64,000 nucleotides of DNA from Brevibacillus laterosporus. GTDB taxonomy: Bacteria; Bacillota; Bacilli; Brevibacillales; Brevibacillaceae. The position numbers and the translations under genes are program-made. The stretch lies in contig NZ_JAUKFY010000002.1 in NCBI RefSeq assembly GCF_030489605.1, positions 186,001 to 250,000 on the forward strand, given 5' to 3'. This document shows positions 8,911 to 18,596 of the stretch, piece by piece (position 1 is the first letter of the stretch; each line of letters starts with the position of its first letter). The notes beneath the pieces are model-generated. The model had not been told where the DNA came from, made no database searches, and saw only the letters and a list, made by a program, of their open reading frames with translations.

Positions 8911-8993
8911 CGTTTGGTTCTGCATAAGCGTTTGATGGATGTACGAAAAAAGTATAGAATTGTTATTTTTTGCGGCTATGACGGAGGAGACGT

Positions 8994-9971
8994 ATGAATA
9001 TTAAGCAGGAAATATTACGCGCTTTTCATAATCATCCACATGAATTTATCTCGGGTGAATATTTAAGTCAAATTTGTAACTGCACGCGAGCGGCAGTATG
9101 GAAACATATTGAAGAGCTGCGTCAGGAGGGGTATGAGTTTGAAGCGGTACGCAAATCAGGGTATCGGCTTGTTTCCTCACCAGATTCATTATCGGCAGAA
9201 GAGATTTTGTCTGCCATGCAAACAGAACGTATTGGAAAAAATATAATTGCTTACGAAACGGTTGCAACAACACAGGCATTAGCTCATGATTTAGCTTCTA
9301 AGGGAGCACCTGAAGGAACCCTCGTGGTAGCAGATCAGCAAACGGGCGGTAAAGGTCGGTTGGGTCGGGTATGGCATTCACCAAAAGGGACAGGAATATG
9401 GATGAGCTTAGTGTTGCGTCCAGTAATCCCAATTGGGCGTGCTCCCCAAATGACGTTGCTAACAGCGGTTGCTATGGCAAAAGCGATCCAAGAGTTCCAA
9501 ATCTCGGTTAAAATTAAATGGCCTAATGATATTTTTGTAAATGGCAAAAAAGTGTGTGGAATTTTAACAGAGCTGCATGCAGAGGCTGATCGTGTCAATT
9601 ACTTAATTATTGGGATTGGCGTTAATGTGAATAATCAAGAGTCAGATTTTGATCCGGCTCTGCAAGAGGTTGCAACCTCATTACGCATAGTATCAGGTGA
9701 GCCAATAAAGAGATCTCAATTCATTCAGGCATTTTGCCGTAGATTTGAACAACTCTATCTGGCATATCTAAGCGAGGGATTTGGTCAAATCAAGGTTGCA
9801 TGGGAAGCATTGTCAATGTCCTTACATCGTCGCGTTACAGTCCGTACTCTGCAAGCCGTATTGGAAGGGGAAGCTACAGGGTTAAATGAAGAGGGAGTGC
9901 TCTTATTGCGCGATGATGAGGGAGTCATGCATAAAGTATATTCTGCTGATATTGAGTATAGCGATACCTAG
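8994..9971 (+). CDS. birA: Bifunctional biotin-[acetyl-CoA-carboxylase] ligase / biotin operon repressor BirA
   Basis: BirA activates biotin to biotinyl-AMP and transfers it to carboxylases; the holo-repressor form controls biotin genes. Residues 1-60 form a winged helix (YLSQICNCTRAAVWKHIEELRQEGY). The ligase core has the adenylate loop GGKGRLGRVWHSPKGTG and KWPNDIFVNGKK with the active-site Lys. A C-terminal SH3-like domain completes the 325 residues. The presence of the DNA-binding domain indicates a group II, regulatory enzyme. A clear GGAGGAG ribosome site precedes ATG 8994. A terminator follows at 10137. Confidence 0.96.
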   Translation: MNIKQEILRAFHNHPHEFISGEYLSQICNCTRAAVWKHIEELRQEGYEFEAVRKSGYRLVSSPDSLSAEEILSAMQTERIGKNIIAYETVATTQALAHDLASKGAPEGTLVVADQQTGGKGRLGRVWHSPKGTGIWMSLVLRPVIPIGRAPQMTLLTAVAMAKAIQEFQISVKIKWPNDIFVNGKKVCGILTELHAEADRVNYLIIGIGVNVNNQESDFDPALQEVATSLRIVSGEPIKRSQFIQAFCRRFEQLYLAYLSEGFGQIKVAWEALSMSLHRRVTVRTLQAVLEGEATGLNEEGVLLLRDDEGVMHKVYSADIEYSDT

Positions 9972-10136
9972 GAAATTTTGTTATACTGCTTCTGGAGGCT
10001 ATATCCTATTGGAATAGCACTTCCATTTAAGAAGTATGCTAGGAAAACAACTGAAACAAAAATCTGCTCTAAGCCTAAATGGACCGAGACAGAAGGAAGA
10101 AATTCTAATGGATTACGTGCTTTATTGCGTAAACAC

Positions 10137-10165
10137 AACCTTCGCCTGCGGTGCGGAGGTTTTTT
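10137..10165 (+). terminator. Intrinsic terminator between birA and panB
   Basis: AACCTTCGC (10137-10145) pairs with GCGGAGGTT (10153-10161), nine pairs with one wobble, with a T-run at 10160-10165. It separates birA from the pan operon. The 270 bases around it otherwise show no convincing coding signal. Confidence 0.75.
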
Positions 10166-10240
10166 GGTATGTAGAAAGCACAACAAACGTATGCCATTGG
10201 AATACATTCAAGACGGTATTGGGTGTAGGAGACAACGGGA

Positions 10241-11107
10241 GTGTCTGATGTGCAGGAAAAGAAACCAATAACGACGTCCAAGCTACGTCAAATGAAGCAA
10301 AACAAAGAGCCAATTACTATGCTTACTGCCTACGATTATCCCTCTGCAAGATTGGCAGAAGAAGCAGGAATAGACATCCTGCTAGTGGGGGATTCGTTAG
10401 GAATGGTAGTGCTAGGCTATGAATCTACAGTGTCTGTTACCATGGATGACATGATTCATCACACAAAAGCTGTTACACGTGCAGCAAAAACAGCCTTTGT
10501 TGTAGCGGACATGCCCTTTTTGACATGCCACGGCTCTGTTGAAGAAGCCATTCATCATGCAGGCCGGTTAATTCAGGAAGGAAATGCAAAAGCCGTGAAG
10601 ATTGAGGGAGGAGAAGAAATTCTTCCTATTGTCAAAAGATGCACAAAGGCTGGAATTCCAGTTATGGGTCATTTAGGGCTAACACCACAGTCTGTCCATC
10701 AATTAGGTGGATATAAAGTTCAAGGCAAGGATCTGGAATCTGCAAAGCAATTAATCACGGATGCAAAGGCATTAGAAGAGGCTGGAGCGTTTGGGATTGT
10801 TTTGGAATGCGTACCAGCAGAAGTAACAGCGAAAGTTGCGGAAGCTGTGGAAATCCCTGTTATTGGTATTGGAGCTGGAGTGCAATGCGACGGACAGGTT
10901 CTAGTGTTCCATGATGTACTTTCTTATGCTTCCAATTTAACGCCTAAATTTGTGAAATCATACGCCCAGATCGGTGACATGATTCAGTCAGCGATTTCTC
11001 AATATGTAATAGAAGTAAGAAGCAGACAATTCCCTGAACAACGCCATTCCTTTGCTGCTTCCGAAGAAACGATTCAGCAATTATATGGAGAAGAGGTACG
11101 AGTATGA
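10241..11107 (+). CDS. panB: 3-methyl-2-oxobutanoate hydroxymethyltransferase
   Basis: PanB transfers a hydroxymethyl group from methylene-tetrahydrofolate to ketoisovalerate, giving ketopantoate in pantothenate synthesis. The 288-residue protein contains the family motifs [31 protein letters not shown] (metal-binding Asp), VKIEGGEE and [16 protein letters not shown]. It starts at GTG 10241, with AGGAGA about 8 bases upstream. Its ATGA overlap with panC implies translational coupling in a panBCD operon. Confidence 0.96.
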   Translation: MSDVQEKKPITTSKLRQMKQNKEPITMLTAYDYPSARLAEEAGIDILLVGDSLGMVVLGYESTVSVTMDDMIHHTKAVTRAAKTAFVVADMPFLTCHGSVEEAIHHAGRLIQEGNAKAVKIEGGEEILPIVKRCTKAGIPVMGHLGLTPQSVHQLGGYKVQGKDLESAKQLITDAKALEEAGAFGIVLECVPAEVTAKVAEAVEIPVIGIGAGVQCDGQVLVFHDVLSYASNLTPKFVKSYAQIGDMIQSAISQYVIEVRSRQFPEQRHSFAASEETIQQLYGEEVRV

Positions 11108-11961
11108 TCACGATTAGCACCATCAAAGAACTGCGTGAAGCGCTTTCTGTGCATAAAAGAGCAGGGAAAACAATTGGATTTGTACCAACGATGGGTTACT
11201 TGCATGATGGACACCTCAGCTTAGTAGAGCGGGCAAAAAACAAAACAGATGTGGTGGTCATGAGCATTTTTGTTAATCCATTACAATTTGGTCCAAATGA
11301 AGATTATTCCGTTTACCCGCGAGATTTAGCACGCGATCAGAAATTGGCAGAGAGTGCCGGAGTACATTATTTATTTACCCCTTCTGTAGAGGAAATGTAC
11401 CCCCGCCCTATGCTGACAAATATTTCTGTCCATAACATTACGGAAGCCTTGTGTGGTTTGTCGCGTCCGGGACATTTTGATGGAGTGGCGACAGTGGTCA
11501 ATAAGCTTTTTAATATTGTAGGCCCCCATAAAGCATTCTTTGGCCAAAAAGATGCACAGCAGGTAGCTGTTATTGAACAAATGGTTTATGATTTGCAAGT
11601 ACCTGTTGAGATTGTCCCTTGCCCTATTCATCGCGAGAAAGACGGACTGGCAATGAGCTCGCGAAATGTATTCCTTTCAGAGGAAGAGCGTTCTCAGGCA
11701 TTAATTCTCTCCAGAAGCTTGACTCGTGCAGAACAGATGATTGCGAATCATCAAAGAGACGTAGACGTTATTTGTAACGAAGTACGTAATCTCATCCAAA
11801 GTCAGCCTTTAGCAGAGATAGATTATGTAGAATTGAAACGTTATCCTGAAATGACTGATATCGAATTTCTAAAAACAGGGGATAGGATTTTATTTGCACT
11901 TGCAGTAAAATTTGGTCGTGTCCGTTTAATTGATAACGTAATTCTTACGGTCGCGGATTAA
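11104..11961 (+). CDS. panC: Pantothenate synthetase (pantoate-beta-alanine ligase)
   Basis: PanC condenses pantoate and beta-alanine with ATP. The 285-residue protein carries the nucleotidyltransferase motif [13 protein letters not shown] (HxGH form), [36 protein letters not shown] and the KMSKS-like [12 protein letters not shown]. Its ATG overlaps the last four bases of panB. It is followed 58 bases later by panD, which makes the beta-alanine it uses. Confidence 0.97.
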   Translation: MITISTIKELREALSVHKRAGKTIGFVPTMGYLHDGHLSLVERAKNKTDVVVMSIFVNPLQFGPNEDYSVYPRDLARDQKLAESAGVHYLFTPSVEEMYPRPMLTNISVHNITEALCGLSRPGHFDGVATVVNKLFNIVGPHKAFFGQKDAQQVAVIEQMVYDLQVPVEIVPCPIHREKDGLAMSSRNVFLSEEERSQALILSRSLTRAEQMIANHQRDVDVICNEVRNLIQSQPLAEIDYVELKRYPEMTDIEFLKTGDRILFALAVKFGRVRLIDNVILTVAD

Positions 11962-12019
11962 AAGTGTGAACAAAAGATAGTAAACAGTAGAAGATTCACA
12001 TAAAAGGGAGCGAATTTGG

Positions 12020-12403
12020 ATGTTTCGTACAATGATGACTGCTAAAATTCACCGTGCTACCGTTACGGAAGCAAATTTAAATTATGTAGGTAGCATAACC
12101 ATTGATAAAGAAATTTTAGACGCACTTGATTTACTACCAAATGAGAAGGTTCAGATCGTAAATAACAACAATGGTGCGCGTTTAGAGACCTATATTATCG
12201 AAGGTGAACCAGGCAGTGGCGTTATTTGCTTAAATGGAGCAGCAGCAAGGCTTGTCCAACCAGGGGATGTGGTTATAATCATTGCCTATGCGATGATGAC
12301 AGATGAACAGGCACGCAAGCATAAGCCTAAGGTTGCCATTATGGACGAGCATAATAAAATCGCTCAATTATTAGCGGAAGAAGTCCACGCTACTATTTTA
12401 TAG
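12020..12403 (+). CDS. panD: Aspartate 1-decarboxylase
   Basis: PanD makes beta-alanine from aspartate. It is a pyruvoyl enzyme made as a proenzyme that cuts itself between Gly24 and Ser25. That site is present at exactly those residues ([10 protein letters not shown]), and the 127-residue length is typical. Other conserved parts are [12 protein letters not shown] and [25 protein letters not shown] site precedes ATG 12020. It is the last gene of the panBCD operon. Confidence 0.97.
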   Translation: MFRTMMTAKIHRATVTEANLNYVGSITIDKEILDALDLLPNEKVQIVNNNNGARLETYIIEGEPGSGVICLNGAAARLVQPGDVVIIIAYAMMTDEQARKHKPKVAIMDEHNKIAQLLAEEVHATIL

Positions 12404-12500
12404 AACAAGAGCTGAAAGGACTACCAGCGCCATTTTTGCATAGAGCCATCCCACTTGTGAGACAATGAGACTACTCACTCTGACAAAGGGGGTGGCTTTT

Positions 12501-13967
12501 GTGTTTATTGAGGATTGGTTTGAGGACTTACGTCAAAAAGTAGATCGTATTGAGAAAGAATGGGCAACGGCTTCTACAGAAAAGCAGGAACACCTGATAC
12601 AACAACTAAAACAACTCCGAACATGCAGTGACCAGGTGATTGATCTGTGGTTAAAATATGAAGAAAAGCTAAACGAAGCAATTCGGATGATAAAGCAAAC
12701 AAGTGATATACCCGCTTCCGCTACAGAAAGCTTGAAAAAAGAATATGATAAGCTGTCGGGGGCAAAGCAACCACTTGAATTCTCTACACTTCTTGAGGAT
12801 GAGCAGCCACAAATGGAACAACACAAGGAGCTATATGAAAAGGCAGAAGGATTTTATCATCTACGGCTATATGAGCAAGCTAAACAACACTTTGCTTCTT
12901 TCTTAGAACAGACGCCTGACTGGGAAAGCGGACGCCTTTATTATGCCTATAGCCTATATTACTGCTGTGATTATGAACTTGCTTTAAAAGAATTTCGATT
13001 GTTGACACGAACGGCTGTTTCCCCTAAAGTTGTTTCCATCAGTTACAATGCCTTAGGGTGCATGTATGTACAGGAGCAAAAGTGGCTAGAAGCCATACAG
13101 GCGTTTGAAATGGCAATATCTGTCCGTCCTCAGTACACGGAGAGTAGATACAACCTGGCCATCTGTTATTTGGAGCAGGGAGACACGGAAAAAACAATGA
13201 AAATATGCGAACAGCTATTAGCTGAGCAAGATCAGGATTGGGAAGTGCAAGTGCTCTATTTACGTGCTGTTCGTCAGTTATTTGCTCATTATCCACAAAA
13301 AGATATAGAGCGAATGCTGAAAATGTACGACCCGAATCGAAATCTTGATACGCCAACCTTATGGGAATTAGCTATGCTGGCAGAACAAGCTGGGTTTTAT
13401 AAGCATGCGCTTAGTTGCTACCAATTCCTTTTGGAACGTCAACCATTAGATGCTGGGCTATGGCATGCGATTGCTTGGAATAAGTGGCTGTTAGATGGTC
13501 CTAAGCAAGCGATGCCTGCTTTAAAAAAAGCACTTACCCTGGCACCTGAGCATCCAGATTACTTATTTTCATATGGTTGGATGCAGCTCGCAACAGGTGA
13601 GATTACTTCAGCTCGGATCGCCTTTTCAAAAATATTAAACGCCACAGAAAATCATCATCTTGGCTTACTGGGATTAATTTATGCCCATGAGGGAGAAGGA
13701 GCTTATGATCAAGCGAAGGATATAGCCACTACTCTCATTCAAAAACAGGATCAGTACTCACAGATGCTGGGGCATTATCAACTGGGAAAATTATCTCTTC
13801 AACAGGGAAACCAGATGGAGGCAAGTCAATATTTGGAGAAAGCACGCTCTTACAGCGATGTTGTCCCAGAGGTAAATCAATGGTGGGAGAGATGTAAGAA
13901 CACAAAGGACCATGTGCAGGTAACTAGTCAAACAGCAGGAATTCCGACATCAACTGCCGAATGGTAA
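12501..13967 (+). CDS. TPR-repeat protein of unknown function
   Basis: This cytoplasmic protein of about 488 residues begins with a charged, coiled-coil-like segment (roughly residues 1-100). At least six tetratricopeptide-type repeats follow, with the recurring A-x-x-x-F/Y and L-x-x-L spacing, for example YNLAICYLEQGDTEKTMKIC and YQLGKLSLQQGNQMEASQY. GTG 12501 is preferred because AAAGGGGG is correctly spaced before it; ATG 12465 in the same frame lacks a site. It is inserted between panD and dinG, which are adjacent in B. subtilis. No catalytic motif is visible, so a scaffold role is the most that can be said. Confidence 0.8.
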   Translation: MFIEDWFEDLRQKVDRIEKEWATASTEKQEHLIQQLKQLRTCSDQVIDLWLKYEEKLNEAIRMIKQTSDIPASATESLKKEYDKLSGAKQPLEFSTLLEDEQPQMEQHKELYEKAEGFYHLRLYEQAKQHFASFLEQTPDWESGRLYYAYSLYYCCDYELALKEFRLLTRTAVSPKVVSISYNALGCMYVQEQKWLEAIQAFEMAISVRPQYTESRYNLAICYLEQGDTEKTMKICEQLLAEQDQDWEVQVLYLRAVRQLFAHYPQKDIERMLKMYDPNRNLDTPTLWELAMLAEQAGFYKHALSCYQFLLERQPLDAGLWHAIAWNKWLLDGPKQAMPALKKALTLAPEHPDYLFSYGWMQLATGEITSARIAFSKILNATENHHLGLLGLIYAHEGEGAYDQAKDIATTLIQKQDQYSQMLGHYQLGKLSLQQGNQMEASQYLEKARSYSDVVPEVNQWWERCKNTKDHVQVTSQTAGIPTSTAEW

Positions 13968-14017
13968 AAAGAAAACAGTAGCAGCATGAGTTGTGAGTGT
14001 CAATAGAGGTGACGATA

Positions 14018-16906
14018 ATGAAGCAGTTCATCGTCGTAGATTTTGAAACTACGGGTAATCAGCCACGGCAAGGAGATTCCATCATACAAATCGGAGCTGT
14101 CGTGGTCGAGAATGGACAAATAATAGAAAGTTACTCCACATTTGTAAAACCAGATAAACCAATCCCGCCATTTATTACGCAGTTGACGGGAATAACCGAT
14201 GAGATGGTCAGTGACGCTCCTTCTATAGAAGATGTGCTTCCTGATTTATTGCGCCTTTTGGATGGGCGTGTTTTTGTGGCACATAATGCAGCGTTTGACT
14301 TGAATTTTTTACAAGAAGCCCTGCTAAGTCAGGGCTATTATCCATTTGATGGGCCTATTTTGGATACAGTGGAATTAGCACGGGTATTGTTGCCCATGCA
14401 AAGTGGCTATCGGCTGGTAGAGCTAGCATCTGATTTTGATATTCGGCATGAAAATCCACACCAGGCAGACAGTGACGCTATTGCTACTGCACACTTATTG
14501 TTACGATTGTTAGATATCCTGCATAAGCTTCCTCTTATCACGATTCAAGGATTACAGATGATGATCTCTTCTTTCCGTTTTGATGTAGCGACCTTACTGC
14601 GGGAAATTGAGATGGAGAAGCTCATGCACAGTTTTCCTGTAGACGAAGCAGGCTCCTTTACAACTGCATCTTCTATACCTGAGAAAACAAGCAATTATGA
14701 TATCTATCGGAATCTTGGATTAAAACGACGAAAGAAATGGACGGAGAAGCAATCCGAACAGGCACCGATCCGTTTTTCTTTTGAACCATTTTTCGAACGT
14801 ATGGTTGCATTAGATGGCGATGGGCTCGCACTTCATCATGAACACTATGAAAAACGTGAGTCGCAGGAAACGATGATGCATGCTGTATACCAAGCGTTTA
14901 CTGACCAAAAGCATTTGTTAGTAGAAGCGGGTACAGGAACAGGAAAATCGTTGGGATATTTGTTACCAGGTATCTTATGGGCACGTATGCATAAACAGCA
15001 AGTCATCGTGAGTACGCATACAATTCATTTACAGGACCAGCTTTTCGACAAAGATATACCTCTATTACAAAAAGCATTGCCATTTTCCTTTCGGGCTGCC
15101 CAATTGAAGGGCCGAGGAAATTATCTGTGCTTGCGAAAATTTGAGCAAAGCATAGAGAGCCAGGAGGGGGCCACCCAGGACATACAGCTAGCAAAAGCGC
15201 AGATTTTAACATGGCTTACCGAAACGTCTACTGGTGATGTAGAGGAGCTTAGTTTAAGTCCGAGCGGGCAGTCATTTTGGCAATCAGTCAAGAGTGACAC
15301 AGCCTCCTGTTTAAATCGAGAGTGTCCGTGGTTTAGCCGCTGTTTTTACTTCCAAGCAAAGCAGCAAGCAAAAGAAGCTGATGTGATTATTGTTAACCAT
15401 GCCTTATTAATTGGTGATATTGATAAGGAGAATGGCGTATTGCCATCGTTTGAAGTTGCGATTATTGATGAAGCGCATCAGCTTGATGAAGTAGCAAGTC
15501 AACATTTTGGCACACAACTCTCCAGTATAGAATTGTTTCAATTGGTAGAGCAGCTTGGAACAGAAGGAGAAAAGCAAATGCTGCTTCTGTTAGCCAATGA
15601 GCTAAAAGTGTGGCAGCCCGCTGAAAAGGCAAGAATAGAACAACACCTCCAACAAATTAGGATTGAGCAGCAAATGCTAAAAGAGGCTGTTACGAACTGG
15701 CTACAGCTCTTTTATCATTGGGGTTCTGAACGGGGCATGGATACAGGAGAATCACAAAGAGCTACACTTCGATATAAGACAGAAGACTTTAAGAAAAAAT
15801 ATAAGAAGCTTGGAAAATCCAGCAATCTAATTTTACAAAAGTTAGGGAATGCAGCTAAGGAAATTGAACAATTGCTGAGTATACAGTCATCCTCTAAGGG
15901 GGAAGCTCCGTACTCCTTACAGCGGTTGCAAACGGATGCTGCTGGTTTAGTAGAAGAAATCAGTCAAGTGGCTGTAAAGCTCCATTTTTTGTTAGTAGAA
16001 GAGCAGGATGAGTATGTAAGCTGGATGGAAATAGAAACAAGAACGTCCCGGAAACAACTCTTTTTCTTTAAAACGCCACTAGATATAGCCGATACCTTGC
16101 GTACAGCTTTACTGGAGCCAAAACGCAGTATTATTATGACCTCAGCGACACTAACGGTGAAGAATAGGTTTACCTACTTTATGGAGCGAATGGGTTTTGC
16201 TAATCTACCTGAAGAACGAGTCGAAACACTCTCACTCCCATCACCTTTTGACTATGCTAAGCAAGGACTCATCCTCATTCCCTCCGATTTCCCTTCTGTA
16301 AACAAGGAAGGTGAACAGCTTTTTGTTGAAGCCGTAATCGCTGGCTGCGTTGATGCTGTTCGAGCCAGTGAGGGTCGGACGATGATCCTATTTACTTCAT
16401 ATAGTATGCTTAGAACCGTTTATGAAGGAATGAAGAGCTTATTAGAAGGGGAAGAGTTTGAACTATTAGGTCATGGAGTAGATTCAAGCAATAGAAGTAA
16501 GCTGGTACGTCGCTTTCAAACCGGGACAAAAACAGTGCTTCTGGGAACGAATAGCTTCTGGGAGGGTGTAGATATACCTGGAAATGTACTAAGCTGTTTG
16601 ATCATTGTTCGCCTCCCTTTTCAACCGCCCAACCACCCACTATTGGAGGGACGTTCGGAGCGGCTGAAGGCCGAGAAAAAGAATCCTTTTATGACGCTTT
16701 CCTTGCCTCATGCAGTTATACGTTTTAAGCAAGGAGTGGGCCGATTAATACGTCAACAGACAGACAGCGGTGTTGTAATTGTATTTGATACACGCATAGT
16801 TGAATCTAAATATGGTCGTATGTTTTTGCAATCTTTGCCGCCTTATCAGGTAGAGACTGGTCCATGGACTACATTACGTGAGCGAATAGCTTTGTTTTTA
16901 CAATAA
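14018..16906 (+). CDS. dinG: DinG family helicase with N-terminal DnaQ-type exonuclease domain
   Basis: The 962-residue protein joins two modules. Residues 1-180 are a DEDDh 3'-5' exonuclease (VDFETTGNQPRQGD, ending HQADSDAIATAHLL). The rest is an XPD/DinG superfamily-2 helicase with EAGTGTGKSLGY (Walker A), IIDEAHQLDE (DEAH), MTSATL and the C-terminal GVGRLIRQ motif. Four cysteines are present in the iron-sulphur position: one in GRGNYLC, then the triplet in SCLNRECPWFSRC. The start at 14018 follows AGAGGTGA. It matches B. subtilis dinG (ypvA) in order. A role in DNA repair or nucleic-acid processing is inferred. Confidence 0.93.
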   Translation: MKQFIVVDFETTGNQPRQGDSIIQIGAVVVENGQIIESYSTFVKPDKPIPPFITQLTGITDEMVSDAPSIEDVLPDLLRLLDGRVFVAHNAAFDLNFLQEALLSQGYYPFDGPILDTVELARVLLPMQSGYRLVELASDFDIRHENPHQADSDAIATAHLLLRLLDILHKLPLITIQGLQMMISSFRFDVATLLREIEMEKLMHSFPVDEAGSFTTASSIPEKTSNYDIYRNLGLKRRKKWTEKQSEQAPIRFSFEPFFERMVALDGDGLALHHEHYEKRESQETMMHAVYQAFTDQKHLLVEAGTGTGKSLGYLLPGILWARMHKQQVIVSTHTIHLQDQLFDKDIPLLQKALPFSFRAAQLKGRGNYLCLRKFEQSIESQEGATQDIQLAKAQILTWLTETSTGDVEELSLSPSGQSFWQSVKSDTASCLNRECPWFSRCFYFQAKQQAKEADVIIVNHALLIGDIDKENGVLPSFEVAIIDEAHQLDEVASQHFGTQLSSIELFQLVEQLGTEGEKQMLLLLANELKVWQPAEKARIEQHLQQIRIEQQMLKEAVTNWLQLFYHWGSERGMDTGESQRATLRYKTEDFKKKYKKLGKSSNLILQKLGNAAKEIEQLLSIQSSSKGEAPYSLQRLQTDAAGLVEEISQVAVKLHFLLVEEQDEYVSWMEIETRTSRKQLFFFKTPLDIADTLRTALLEPKRSIIMTSATLTVKNRFTYFMERMGFANLPEERVETLSLPSPFDYAKQGLILIPSDFPSVNKEGEQLFVEAVIAGCVDAVRASEGRTMILFTSYSMLRTVYEGMKSLLEGEEFELLGHGVDSSNRSKLVRRFQTGTKTVLLGTNSFWEGVDIPGNVLSCLIIVRLPFQPPNHPLLEGRSERLKAEKKNPFMTLSLPHAVIRFKQGVGRLIRQQTDSGVVIVFDTRIVESKYGRMFLQSLPPYQVETGPWTTLRERIALFLQ

Positions 16907-16985
16907 AATCATTTCCCTAGGAAAAACAAATCTAAATGATTGTATTGAATTTCCCAAGCCATATAAGTAGGAGGGAGGCAGATCC

Positions 16986-17921
16986 ATGACTATGAAGCGA
17001 TATAACCTATTTCTAGTTAGTTGTATCGGCATGATGATCTTTGCATTATCCCCAAACGGTGAAGCAAGCCGGCCCATTGCGATAGCACAGCAGTTACAGC
17101 ATATTAAGGACCCGGATGCTGTTGAACAGGAGGAAGATTTTGTTGGGCTTACCACTACTTTTTTCTCGTTACCAGAAGGAGAAAGTACGCTCATTCGCTT
17201 CCCTTCTGGTAAAACGATGCTGATTGATGCAGGTAGCGAAAAAGATACGGAAAAATTGGTTTCCTTGCTACTTGAGCGCCATGTTACAAAAGTGGATTAC
17301 CTGTTATTGACAAACGATTTACCTACTCATATTGGTGGCTATGATAAGCTTGCGGAGAAAATTCAATTTGATAAGATTTACATGCCAAAATTGACAGCCT
17401 TCGCAATTCACAGTAATATCCATATATCTAGGGAAAAGCAAGTTGTGTATGTAAAGGAAAGGGATCAATTACTGGATGGCAAAGATGTGGTGATCACATT
17501 TTTACATCCCAGCGAGCAGCTGTTTTTATCACCACAGGATAATTCGCTTGTGTTTTGTCTGACCCAAGGAAAGCTCCAATTTTTGTTCACCAGTGCCATC
17601 AATGAAAAAGCAGAGGAGCGTTTGCTTGCGAAATACCCTTCTCTACTGCCGGCTGAAATCATAAAGGTTGCGGCACAAGGCAGCAATCAGGCTTCTATTC
17701 AATCCTTTTTGACTAAGGTTGATCCCCAGATTGCTGTTGTGCAAACCGGTATTCCGCGCGAGCAATGGAAAGAGTCTCTGCGAGAGGTGGTGGAGCGTTT
17801 GGAGGAATCATGGGCAGATACGTATGTGACTAGCCGGGATGGGTCAATTACCATTCTCTCTAACGGACAAGATTATAAGGTTTTAAAGGCAGTCAAGACC
17901 TCTACACGTGATAGACAATGA
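16986..17921 (+). CDS. Exported metallo-beta-lactamase-fold protein with a degenerate metal site
   Basis: The 311-residue protein has an N-terminal signal-like hydrophobic stretch (about residues 7-23) and then a ComEC-like metallo-beta-lactamase fold. The strand-turn TMLIDAGSEKDT matches the first motif, and YLLLTNDLPTHIGGYDKL lies where ComEC-type proteins carry T-H-x-H-x-D-H-I-G-G. Here the first His and the Asp are replaced, leaving only the last His, so a normal dizinc site looks unlikely. AGGAGGGAGG precedes ATG 16986. It overlaps rex by its stop region and may be cotranscribed. A structural or binding role is possible. Confidence 0.75.
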   Translation: MTMKRYNLFLVSCIGMMIFALSPNGEASRPIAIAQQLQHIKDPDAVEQEEDFVGLTTTFFSLPEGESTLIRFPSGKTMLIDAGSEKDTEKLVSLLLERHVTKVDYLLLTNDLPTHIGGYDKLAEKIQFDKIYMPKLTAFAIHSNIHISREKQVVYVKERDQLLDGKDVVITFLHPSEQLFLSPQDNSLVFCLTQGKLQFLFTSAINEKAEERLLAKYPSLLPAEIIKVAAQGSNQASIQSFLTKVDPQIAVVQTGIPREQWKESLREVVERLEESWADTYVTSRDGSITILSNGQDYKVLKAVKTSTRDRQ

Positions 17922-17938
17922 AGTTAGGAGTGCAATTT

Positions 17939-18562
17939 ATGGGGAAAGTACCAAAAATTTCTGAAGCGGTCGTTCGCCGTCTGCCGATCTATTTGCGATA
18001 TTTAACAAATCTACAGGAGCTACAGGTAAAAACGGTGTCTTCCCAACAGATGGGTAAAACAATGGATATTAATCCGGCCCAAATTCGAAAGGACCTGTCT
18101 GCATTTGGTGACTTTGGTAAAAAGGGCATTGGCTATGACGTAGATTACTTGATTGAAAAGATTCGTCATATCTTGAAATTGGATCAAGTGATCCATGTAG
18201 CGTTGGTGGGGGCCGGTAATCTAGGTCAAGCGATTTCCAATTACAATGTTTATTTAAAAGATAACATGAAAATTGTTTCCATTTTTGATGCCGACCCGCA
18301 GAAAATAGGCAAGGATTTAGGTGGATTGGTCATTGAACCGATTGATAAAATGGAAGATATCATTAAAGAAAAACAAATTCGGATGGCGATAATTACGACG
18401 CCAGCCTCCGCCGCACAGGAAGTGGCAAATAAACTGATTGAAGCTGGAATAGAAGCGATCCTCAATTTTGCTCCAACAACCATTCGCACCGAAAAAGAAG
18501 TAAAAATTGATCATAACGATTTGACTTCCAGCTTGCAAAGCTTAGCGTATTATTTAAACTAA
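17939..18562 (+). CDS. rex: Redox-sensing transcriptional repressor Rex
   Basis: Rex binds operators when NAD+ is high and lets go when NADH rises, controlling fermentation and respiration genes. The 207-residue protein has an N-terminal winged helix (VVRRLPIYLRYLTNL, MGKTMDINPAQIRKDLS) and a Rossmann domain with VGAGNLGQAISNY, followed by the C-terminal domain-swapping helix. ATG 17939 is chosen for AGGAG 8 bases upstream. An earlier in-frame ATG overlaps the preceding stop codon. No full Rex operator was seen in the window. Confidence 0.96.
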   Translation: MGKVPKISEAVVRRLPIYLRYLTNLQELQVKTVSSQQMGKTMDINPAQIRKDLSAFGDFGKKGIGYDVDYLIEKIRHILKLDQVIHVALVGAGNLGQAISNYNVYLKDNMKIVSIFDADPQKIGKDLGGLVIEPIDKMEDIIKEKQIRMAIITTPASAAQEVANKLIEAGIEAILNFAPTTIRTEKEVKIDHNDLTSSLQSLAYYLN

Positions 18563-18596
18563 GTAATAACTAACAGATAAAGGGAGAGTGTCTACG

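Noticed and set aside
9978-10271. Overlapping plus-strand frames (97 and 70 codons) between birA and panB
   Set aside because: They overlap each other in two frames, contain the birA terminator hairpin, and lack conserved-looking protein sequence. One has a fair ribosome site before ATG 10108, but this is not enough.
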